A stretch of 6,295 nt of DNA from a bacterium (GTDB lineage Bacteria > Auribacterota > Auribacteria > Auribacterales > Auribacteraceae), in NCBI GenBank assembly GCA_021161885.1, contig JAGGZS010000315.1:1-6295 (forward strand). The letters are read 5' to 3'. The translations under genes were made by a program, and so were the position numbers. The notes beneath the pieces were generated by a model. The model was not told where the DNA came from. It did not search any database and saw nothing but the letters and a program-made list of their open reading frames with translations. The number at the start of each line of letters is the position of its first letter. Within the stretch, counting starts at the first letter, position 1. Of the stretch, positions 1-5,667 are shown piece after piece.

Positions 1-460
1 CAAAAATGGCGTATAACATATTTCCTCTGCCGGAAACCCATGTAACTGACTCTACCTGAGACGGATGGCATATAAATATTAAAGCCGTTGCCATAGCGGT
101 AAAAACTTTTCCCGACAGTTTAAGGAATAAGTAATAAACAAGAATGCCCGACAAAAAATGAAGCACAATGTTTGTAAAATGAAACCCTAAAGGAGATAAG
201 CCGTAAAGATAATAATCAATCGCAAAACTTAAAGTTACGAGCGGCCTAAATACCTTAAATCGCCCTTCATGACCGGTTCCCTGATAAGAACAAAGATTTG
301 TAAAATATTCGGGAATATAAAAAAAACTTCTTATTTGATGATTGTTCACAACATACGAACTGTCATCGTAAACAAATCCGTTATGTATGGAATTAAAGTA
401 ACAAATGACTGTAAGCAAGCCAACTATTAATGCCGGAGCTGTTTTTATAAAAAATTTCAT
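1..460 (-). CDS. TMTC-like (GT-C fold) membrane glycosyltransferase, N-terminal part, cut by the left edge
   Basis: An open frame reads leftward from ATG at 460-458 for 153 codons and leaves the window without a stop. The protein begins MKFFIKTAPALIVGLLTVIC, a hydrophobic first membrane helix, followed by NGFVYDDSSYV at about residues 27-37. Further on come FRPLVTLSFAIDYYLYG, SPLGFHFTNIVLH and, near the edge, HPSQVESVTWVSGRGNML. These are the landmarks of bacterial proteins related to eukaryotic TMTC O-mannosyltransferases: an acidic YDD pair in the first non-cytoplasmic loop, then RPL, a GFH..N..LH helix and HP...E.V.W..GR. Family members are polytopic enzymes using lipid-linked sugar donors and often end in TPR repeats, which would lie outside the window. 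Donor and acceptor cannot be told from this part. No good Shine-Dalgarno precedes the ATG; the start is chosen because the first helix and YDD loop follow at the usual distance. It is divergent from the signalling operon. Confidence 0.85.
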   Translation of the reverse strand, partial: MKFFIKTAPALIVGLLTVICYFNSIHNGFVYDDSSYVVNNHQIRSFFYIPEYFTNLCSYQGTGHEGRFKVFRPLVTLSFAIDYYLYGLSPLGFHFTNIVLHFLSGILVYYLFLKLSGKVFTAMATALIFICHPSQVESVTWVSGRGNMLYAIF

Positions 461-510
461 AACTTTAAATATCCGTTAAAAAAATATTTGTTTTTAATCG
501 TTAAAATCAA

Positions 511-539
511 TTGACACATATAATACTGTTACCTATTAT
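511..539 (+). promoter_or_regulatory. Sigma70-type promoter for the signalling/sulfur gene cluster
   Basis: A perfect -35 hexamer TTGACA (511-516) is followed after exactly 17 bases by TATTAT (534-539), one mismatch from the -10 consensus. Transcription would begin near 545-547, giving a leader of about 55 bases before the ATG at 601. It lies in the 140-bp divergent gap and points at the sensor gene. A second TATAAT at 519-524 lies within the spacer but has no -35 partner. No operator-like palindrome or riboswitch-like structure is evident in the leader. That it drives all six plus-strand genes is inferred from their tight spacing. Confidence 0.7.
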
Positions 540-600
540 TTATAAGGAACAAAATTATATCAAATGATTTCTAACAAAAAATTTTTTCAGGGATTTTTCA

Positions 601-2637
601 ATGGCTGACAAAAATTCATCTATAAAAAAATCAATATCTATTCAAACGAAACTATTATTTTATTTTTTAATTTTGTCTTTAATCCCTCTTTTGATACTTG
701 GTTTTTTCAGTTTGCGGGTATCTATAACTCCTTTAAAAGAATATGCGGTAACTCCGCTGAGAAATCATACGCTTGCCATATCAAATCATATAAGGCAGGA
801 ACTGTACGATGTGCGCGAAGACGTGTTGCTGACAAGCAGGCTGCCTGATTTATCCAGAATGCTTGACTATCTGCCTAATGCCTTAGAGCCGGAAGCGCGT
901 AAATTAAAAGAAGCGGTATATAACGATTTTATCGAGTTTATCGATAAACGCAAGAAGTACCATTATATCAGTTACTGCGATTTATCCGGCCAGGAGATAA
1001 TAAGAGTAAACTATATAGATTCCGGTAAATGGAAAATTGTATACGGCGAAAATCTGCAGAATAAAAAACATACCTCTTTTTTTAAACAAACCGTAGAGCT
1101 TGGACAAGGGCAGGTCTACGTATCCGACGTTAGCTTGAACGAAGAATACGATGTGCTTGAAACCCCATATACGAAAGTTATTTACGTGTCCACAGCAGTT
1201 CAGGATATATCCCGCAAAAAAAGAGGGATTATTACTATCGCCCTTAAAGTGGATACGCTGTTTAAACCTATTAGCGAATGGAAAATAGAAAAATATCCTG
1301 AAGCTAATAACTGCATAATTAACCGCAAAGGGTTTTATATCGCTCATTCTGATCGCAATAAAGAGTGGGGAACGCCTCAGCAGGTTGAAATGAAATGGTC
1401 TATTATGCAGGATTTTTCTTTAAAGGTAAACGAGCAGCTGCTTAATAATTTTGATAAACCGTTAATTGAATCTGATAAATATGTTTTTGTTACGCAGCGT
1501 GTATTTCCGGAATTTATCAATCCAAGCAATTATTGGATTATTATCTCGTATTTGCCTAAATATTTTGTTTATTCCAAAATAGCGATATTTAAAATAATTT
1601 TATATGTGTTGTTGTTCTTTACTTTTGTGATGACGGTAATTGTCGCTTTGATTTTGTCCTCTCAGTTCACTAAACCCATTAAATTGCTCAAAAAAGGAGT
1701 TGAAATCATTAAAGACGGCAACCTTGCCCATAGGATACCTTTAAAAAGCAATGATGAAATAGGAGAACTCGCGTTTGATTTTAACCTTATGGCAGAAGAA
1801 CTGGAAGGGCTGTATCAAAATCTTGAGAATAAGGTTAAACAAAGAACCGAAATGCTCCAGAAAGCAATGGACGACCTGAAGCGCAAAGATGAACAGCTGG
1901 AAAAAGCTAATCAGCTTAAACTTGATTTTTTAACTAATTTGTCTACGGAACTAAGAACTCCGCTTACAAGCATAATGGGGTATATCTCGTTACTTATGAA
2001 TAAGGTTTACGGTGAACTTAACGATAAACAGATTAATTCCCTGCAAAAAGCGAGAAAAAATTTGTACCATACATTTAAGTGGCTTGACGGAATAATAAGG
2101 ATTTCTTCATTATCTGCGATACAGACAGAAAACATTACGGTTCATAAAACAAATTTTGATGCGGTAGACTGTGTTGGACGCGCGCTTAAAAATTTGAACT
2201 ATGTTCTTGGCGGAGAAGGAAAAACAGTTGATATTAAATTTGATAAAAAAGAAAAATATTTTGTTTTTTCCGATAAAGAAAAGTTCGACGAAATAGTTAT
2301 AAGTGTACTGAATGCCATTGTTTATCATGAAGTTACAAAAGGTATTCCTGTTGAGGTAAATATAACATCCGATACCAAAGCAGATATTGAATGTGTTTTA
2401 ATATCGTTTGAAATGCGCTTTGATAAAAAAATAAAAATAGAAAATTTTTATAAAGCCCTTGTAGAACCGTTTATCCATTCTCCTACATTTTTTAATATAA
2501 CGAATTTAAGTGCAAATGTAGCTCGGTCTTTATTAACGTGGCTTAAAGGCGGTCTGCTGATAGATTATATTAAAAAAGAACGTATTATTATAGTAACCGT
2601 TTATATAGAAAAAGGTGAGGCGGCTGATGAATCCTAA
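601..2637 (+). CDS. Membrane-bound Cache-HAMP sensor histidine kinase homologue, apparently inactive (pseudokinase)
   Basis: 678 residues. The start is supported by AGGGA at 589-593, seven bases before the ATG. Order of parts: transmembrane helix 1 (about 18-38); a large extracytoplasmic region (about 39-328) with a Cache-like core, GQVYVSDVSLN at 170-180 and RGIITIAL at 208-215; transmembrane helix 2 (about 330-352); HAMP (about 353-405, with P359 and DEIGEL at 385-390); a charged coiled coil (405-440); a DHp/HisKA domain (about 441-500); and an ATPase-like domain (about 515-672). The H-box reads NLSTELRTPL, so Thr449 stands where the phosphoacceptor His belongs. In the ATPase-like part the N-box keeps N571-A572, but no DxGxG G1 box can be found. 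The G2 region (634-651) has T, L and A where the three glycines are expected, retaining only the terminal GG. The fold is probably kept but autophosphorylation is unlikely. It probably senses a small ligand outside the cytoplasm and works as an allosteric or scaffold protein. It overlaps the next gene by 11 bases. Confidence 0.9.
   Translation: MADKNSSIKKSISIQTKLLFYFLILSLIPLLILGFFSLRVSITPLKEYAVTPLRNHTLAISNHIRQELYDVREDVLLTSRLPDLSRMLDYLPNALEPEARKLKEAVYNDFIEFIDKRKKYHYISYCDLSGQEIIRVNYIDSGKWKIVYGENLQNKKHTSFFKQTVELGQGQVYVSDVSLNEEYDVLETPYTKVIYVSTAVQDISRKKRGIITIALKVDTLFKPISEWKIEKYPEANNCIINRKGFYIAHSDRNKEWGTPQQVEMKWSIMQDFSLKVNEQLLNNFDKPLIESDKYVFVTQRVFPEFINPSNYWIIISYLPKYFVYSKIAIFKIILYVLLFFTFVMTVIVALILSSQFTKPIKLLKKGVEIIKDGNLAHRIPLKSNDEIGELAFDFNLMAEELEGLYQNLENKVKQRTEMLQKAMDDLKRKDEQLEKANQLKLDFLTNLSTELRTPLTSIMGYISLLMNKVYGELNDKQINSLQKARKNLYHTFKWLDGIIRISSLSAIQTENITVHKTNFDAVDCVGRALKNLNYVLGGEGKTVDIKFDKKEKYFVFSDKEKFDEIVISVLNAIVYHEVTKGIPVEVNITSDTKADIECVLISFEMRFDKKIKIENFYKALVEPFIHSPTFFNITNLSANVARSLLTWLKGGLLIDYIKKERIIIVTVYIEKGEAADES
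2614..2620 (+). promoter_or_regulatory. Ribosome binding site that fixes the response regulator start at 2627
   Basis: GGTGAGG lies six bases upstream of ATG 2627. The frame is also open from a GTG at 2615, but that codon lies inside the Shine-Dalgarno itself and would add only four residues (MRRL) not expected before a receiver's first beta strand. The site is within the 3' end of the sensor gene, consistent with translational coupling. Confidence 0.75.
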
Positions 2638-3001
2638 AATTTTAATTGTTGAAGATGAACCAGATAATATGGAAACCTTATCGGCGTATCTGCAATTTAA
2701 AAATTACGATATAGCCAAAGCTGTTGACGGAGAAGAGGCATTAAAAAAGGTGAAAAAAGAAAAAACAGATGTTGTTGTTTTGGATTTATCAATACCAAAA
2801 ATCGATGGCTGGGAAGTCGCTAAACGCATAAGAAACGACCAAACGACTAAAGATATAATCATCATAGCTTTTTCTGCTATGGCGTTGCCCCATGAAATGG
2901 AAAAAGCATTGTCAAACGGATGCGATGCTTTTTTGCCCAAACCGATGTCCCCGGACGTATTAATTACTGAAATAGAAAAAATTTTTAACGAAAGAAAGTA
3001 A
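2627..3001 (+). CDS. Single-domain response regulator (CheY-like receiver)
   Basis: 124 residues from ATG 2627, one receiver domain with no output domain. All key residues are present: acidic pair E9-D10 in ILIVEDEPDN, phosphoacceptor D53 in VVVLDLSIPKIDGWE, switch Ser83 in IIAFSAMA, and invariant K105 in FLPKPM. It should therefore accept a phosphoryl group from a His-bearing partner. It starts 11 bases inside the sensor gene and ends five bases before the small DHp gene, so the three are almost certainly co-transcribed and probably coupled in translation. With no DNA-binding or enzymatic domain it must act by protein contact or as a phosphorelay intermediate. The sensor next to it lacks its phosphoacceptor, so the likeliest local partner is the downstream DHp protein with its intact His55 (inference). 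Confidence 0.93.
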   Translation: MNPKILIVEDEPDNMETLSAYLQFKNYDIAKAVDGEEALKKVKKEKTDVVVLDLSIPKIDGWEVAKRIRNDQTTKDIIIIAFSAMALPHEMEKALSNGCDAFLPKPMSPDVLITEIEKIFNERK

Positions 3002-3006
3002 GTACA

Positions 3007-3336
3007 ATGACTTGGATAATATTGTTGATAATTTCCAACTGTATTACTATTGTCCTGCTTATTCTTTTATTGGTAAATTATAAATCTCTTGAAGATAAGT
3101 TTAAGGATAAATCTCGGGAATTAGATTCTTTGTCTTCTGTTTATTCTTATGATTTATCCCAGTTATCACATGATTTACGCACACCTTTAAACGCCATTAT
3201 GGGATACATTTCGCTTCTGATTAATGGTGTTCATGGCGATATTTCAGAGAAACAAAAAGAGGATTTAAACAGAATTTCAAAAAGTACTTATAAAATTTTG
3301 CACCTTGTGGAAGATTATTTTAATCAAATTATTTAA
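3007..3336 (+). CDS. Small membrane-anchored stand-alone DHp (HisKA) protein without an ATPase domain
   Basis: 109 residues. Residues 2-24 form one strongly hydrophobic transmembrane helix, followed by a charged linker (25-47) likely to be coiled coil. A DHp hairpin then starts at about 48, with an intact H-box LSHDLRTPL (phosphoacceptor His55) and IMGYISLL at 64-71. The second DHp helix runs to the C-terminus and the protein stops at TAA 3334-3336, where a kinase would continue into its ATP-binding domain. Only 26 bases separate it from the next gene, so there is no leftover catalytic domain. From His55 onward it resembles the upstream sensor's DHp closely. By family logic it should dimerise as a four-helix bundle and could serve as a histidine phosphotransfer protein for the adjacent receiver, needing a kinase in trans. 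The start has only a weak purine-rich site upstream and probably depends on coupling to the regulator stop five bases before. A truncated kinase is the alternative. Confidence 0.82.
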   Translation: MTWIILLIISNCITIVLLILLLVNYKSLEDKFKDKSRELDSLSSVYSYDLSQLSHDLRTPLNAIMGYISLLINGVHGDISEKQKEDLNRISKSTYKILHLVEDYFNQII

Positions 3337-3362
3337 GACAATTTTTAATAGGAGATTTTTTT

Positions 3363-4643
3363 ATGGTTGATTATAAAACATTGAAAAAAGATACTATATT
3401 GCTTCATGCCGGACAGGAAGGATCCGACAGCACAAATTCCAGAGCTGTCCCGATTTATCAGACAACATCCTATTTGTTTGATGATACAGGGCACGCTGCC
3501 CGGCTGTTTGGACTGCAGGAGTTCGGCAACATTTATACCCGGCTGATGAACCCGACAACCGACGCGCTTGAAAAAAGGTTAGCCGCACTTGAAGGCGGTG
3601 TCGGCTCTCTTGCGGTATCTTCAGGGATGTCGGCTATATCATTGGCTGTAATGAATGTCGCAAGTTCGGGCGATGAAATTGTATCGGCAACAAATTTGTA
3701 CGGCGGAACGTATACCTTGTTTCATTATACTCTTAGAAGATTGGGCATTAACGTTAAGTTTGTCGATTCCACTTGCCCGGACGATTTTGATAATGCGGTA
3801 ACTGATAAAACAAAGGCAATTTATTGTGAAAGTATAGGCAACCCGAAACTTGATGTGGTTGACATAGAAAAAATCAGCAAAATAGCCGATAGACACAAAA
3901 TTCCTATGATAATAGACAACACAGCCTGCCCATATATTCTTCAACCCTTTGATTACGGGGCGGATATAGTTGTGTATTCAACCACAAAATTTATCGGCGG
4001 GCATGGCACTTCAATAGGCGGGGCTATTGTTGATTCCGGCAAATTTGATTGGACTCAGGGAAAATTTTCTTGTTTTACAGAACCGGACGCGAGCTATCAC
4101 GGGCTTAAATTTTATGAGACATTCGGCGCTTTATGTTATCTTATCAGGGCGCGTGTGAGCCTATTGCGTGATTTAGGGCCTGCAATGTCGCCGTTTAACG
4201 CTTTTTTGTTTCTTCAAGGATTAGAGACACTTCATCTTCGTATGCCCAGGCATTGCGAAAACGCTTTGGCTGTAGCGGAATTTTTAAGTAACCATAAAAA
4301 AGTAAATTGGGTGAATTATCCCGGTTTAAAAAATAGTCCTGAAAAAACAAAAGCGGATAAGTATTTAAATAAAGGTGCCGGGGCCTTAGTCGGATTCGGC
4401 ATAAAAGGCGGTAAAAAGGCAGGTGTTAAATTTATTGATAACGTGGAACTTTTGTCTCATGTCGCAAATATTGGCGATGCAAAAACCCTTGTTATCCATC
4501 CTGCTTCAACAACGCATCAGCAGTTGACGCCTGAGGAACAACTGTCCACAGGAGTTACTGACGATTATATTCGTATGTCAATCGGCATAGAACATATTGA
4601 CGATATTATAGCTGATATAGACAAGGCTTTAGATAAAGTCTGA
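3363..4643 (+). CDS. metY: O-acetylhomoserine sulfhydrylase (MetY-type, PLP-dependent)
   Basis: 426 residues, the usual full length. A cytoplasmic Cys/Met-metabolism PLP enzyme (cystathionine gamma-synthase superfamily, fold type I) that makes homocysteine from O-acetylhomoserine and sulfide for methionine synthesis. Visible landmarks: YTRLMNPT with Y58 and R60 (cofactor phosphate contact from the neighbouring subunit in this family), SSGMS at 86-90, Y113 in NLYGGTY (ring stacking), D185 in IIDNT, the Schiff-base lysine K209 in YSTTKFIGGHG, HPASTTHQQL at 379-388 and R404 in IRMSIGIE for substrate carboxylate binding. The insert around FTEPDASYHGLKF (238-250) and the length favour MetY over the shorter MetB/MetZ types. 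AGGAG at 3350-3354, eight bases before the ATG, gives the start. It is 26 bases after the DHp gene and 44 before cysK. Some relatives also use O-acetylserine, so substrate choice is not certain. Confidence 0.93.
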   Translation: MVDYKTLKKDTILLHAGQEGSDSTNSRAVPIYQTTSYLFDDTGHAARLFGLQEFGNIYTRLMNPTTDALEKRLAALEGGVGSLAVSSGMSAISLAVMNVASSGDEIVSATNLYGGTYTLFHYTLRRLGINVKFVDSTCPDDFDNAVTDKTKAIYCESIGNPKLDVVDIEKISKIADRHKIPMIIDNTACPYILQPFDYGADIVVYSTTKFIGGHGTSIGGAIVDSGKFDWTQGKFSCFTEPDASYHGLKFYETFGALCYLIRARVSLLRDLGPAMSPFNAFLFLQGLETLHLRMPRHCENALAVAEFLSNHKKVNWVNYPGLKNSPEKTKADKYLNKGAGALVGFGIKGGKKAGVKFIDNVELLSHVANIGDAKTLVIHPASTTHQQLTPEEQLSTGVTDDYIRMSIGIEHIDDIIADIDKALDKV

Positions 4644-4687
4644 GCATATTGTTTGTAATAATCGTTTTTTATTAAGGAGGTATAAAT

Positions 4688-5644
4688 ATGTCAAATATTT
4701 TTAAAGATAACTCGTTGTCTATTGGGCGGACACCATTAGTTAAATTGAATAGGATAGTAAGTAAAACCAAGGCTAATATATTAGCTAAAATTGAAGGGCG
4801 TAATCCGGCATATTCCGTAAAGTCCAGAATCGGGGCATCTATGATTTGGGATGCGGAAGAAAGAGGTGTGCTCGGTCCCGGCAGAGAGGTGGTTGAGGCA
4901 ACCAGCGGAAATACTGGTATAGCTTTGGCTTTTGTTTGCGCGTCACGCGGATATAAATTAACGCTGACCATGCCGGAAACAATGAGCCTTGAACGAAAAA
5001 AATTGCTGAAAATTTTCGGAGCTAACCTGATATTAACAGACGGCGCTTTAGGGATGAAAGGAGCTGTCAGCAAAGCTGAGGAAATTTACAGTGATGAGCC
5101 CGATAAATATTTTTTAGCAGGGCAGTTTGAAAATCCGGCGAACCCGGCAATCCATCAACTAACAACCGGTCCGGAAATATGGCACGATACCGACGGGAAA
5201 GTTGATGCATTGGTGTCCGGCGTAGGTACGGGCGGCACAATAACCGGTATAACCCGTTTTTTTAAAAAAGAAAAAAAACATAAAATATCTTCTATAGCTG
5301 TTGAACCTCAGGAAAGCCCTATTTTATCGCAGTTTATAGAGAATAAACCTTTACAGCCCGGCATTCACAAAATTCAGGGGATCGGAGCGGGGTTTATCCC
5401 GAAAATACTTGATCTTTCCCTTATAGACAGAGTCGAACTGGTCTCGAGCGATGAGGCCGCAGAGTTCTCCAGAAGGTTGGCAAGGGAAGAAGGCATCTTG
5501 TCGGGAATATCTTGCGGTGCTGCGGTTGCGGTTGCCGCGCGGCTTGCTTTGTCCGGCGAGTTTGACGGTAAAACTATTGTCGTTATTCTGCCTGATTCAG
5601 GTGAACGTTATTTGTCTACGGAATTGTTTAGCGGGTTGATTTAG
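4688..5644 (+). CDS. cysK: Cysteine synthase A (O-acetylserine sulfhydrylase, PLP-dependent)
   Basis: 318 residues, close to the approximately 323 of E. coli CysK. Fold type II PLP enzyme converting O-acetylserine plus sulfide to cysteine and acetate. The opening IFKDNSLSIGRTPLVKLNRI is typical of the family. The Schiff-base lysine is K45 in NPAYSVKSRIG; the substrate loop is TSGNTG at 72-77; the phosphate-binding loop is GTGGT at 180-184; HKIQGIGAGFIP and a C-terminal ILPDSGERYLST are also present. As recalled, it is strikingly like enterobacterial CysK throughout (for example the LTLTMPET and NPANP stretches), which separates it from CysM and cystathionine beta-synthase. Near the cofactor ring it reads GISCGAA where GISSGAA is common. 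The Shine-Dalgarno is near perfect (AAGGAGG at 4674-4680, seven bases before the ATG), the strongest in the window, suggesting high expression. No serine acetyltransferase (cysE) is in view. Confidence 0.95.
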   Translation: MSNIFKDNSLSIGRTPLVKLNRIVSKTKANILAKIEGRNPAYSVKSRIGASMIWDAEERGVLGPGREVVEATSGNTGIALAFVCASRGYKLTLTMPETMSLERKKLLKIFGANLILTDGALGMKGAVSKAEEIYSDEPDKYFLAGQFENPANPAIHQLTTGPEIWHDTDGKVDALVSGVGTGGTITGITRFFKKEKKHKISSIAVEPQESPILSQFIENKPLQPGIHKIQGIGAGFIPKILDLSLIDRVELVSSDEAAEFSRRLAREEGILSGISCGAAVAVAARLALSGEFDGKTIVVILPDSGERYLSTELFSGLI

Positions 5645-5667
5645 GTAAAAAAAATTTTGGCGGGATT

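Noticed and set aside
470..512. Promoter for the minus-strand glycosyltransferase (TTGATT and a TATTTT-like -10 on the reverse strand).
   Set aside because: The -10 is poor in an AT-rich stretch where such matches occur by chance, so I do not call it.
461..600. Riboswitch such as an SAM or T-box leader ahead of the operon.
   Set aside because: The transcribed leader would be only about 55 bases and shows no stable stems or known conserved elements. The sulfur genes are also far downstream, with only 26 and 44 bases before each.
982..1347. Minus-strand open frame of 121 codons inside the sensor gene.
   Set aside because: It lies wholly within the well-supported sensor coding region, has no recognisable domain and reads as an antisense shadow.
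2615..2626. Upstream GTG start for the response regulator (adds four residues).
   Set aside because: The GTG is part of the GGTGAGG ribosome site for ATG 2627, and receivers normally begin only a few residues before the first beta strand.
3007..3336. Possibility that the small DHp gene is a pseudogene remnant of a full kinase.
   Set aside because: The H-box and hairpin are intact, the stop falls at the natural domain end, and there is no room or residual sequence for an ATPase domain before metY. Recent deletion cannot be fully excluded.
3639..3944. Minus-strand open frame of 101 codons inside metY.
   Set aside because: Shadow of the conserved PLP enzyme, without its own ribosome site or recognisable motifs.
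4656..4674. TAATAA...TTATTA inverted repeat between metY and cysK as a terminator.
   Set aside because: The stem is six A-T pairs only and runs into the cysK ribosome site, so it is too weak for a terminator.
4672..5073. Minus-strand open frame of 133 codons over the start of cysK.
   Set aside because: It is antisense to strongly conserved CysK sequence and covers its ribosome site; no domain is recognisable in it.
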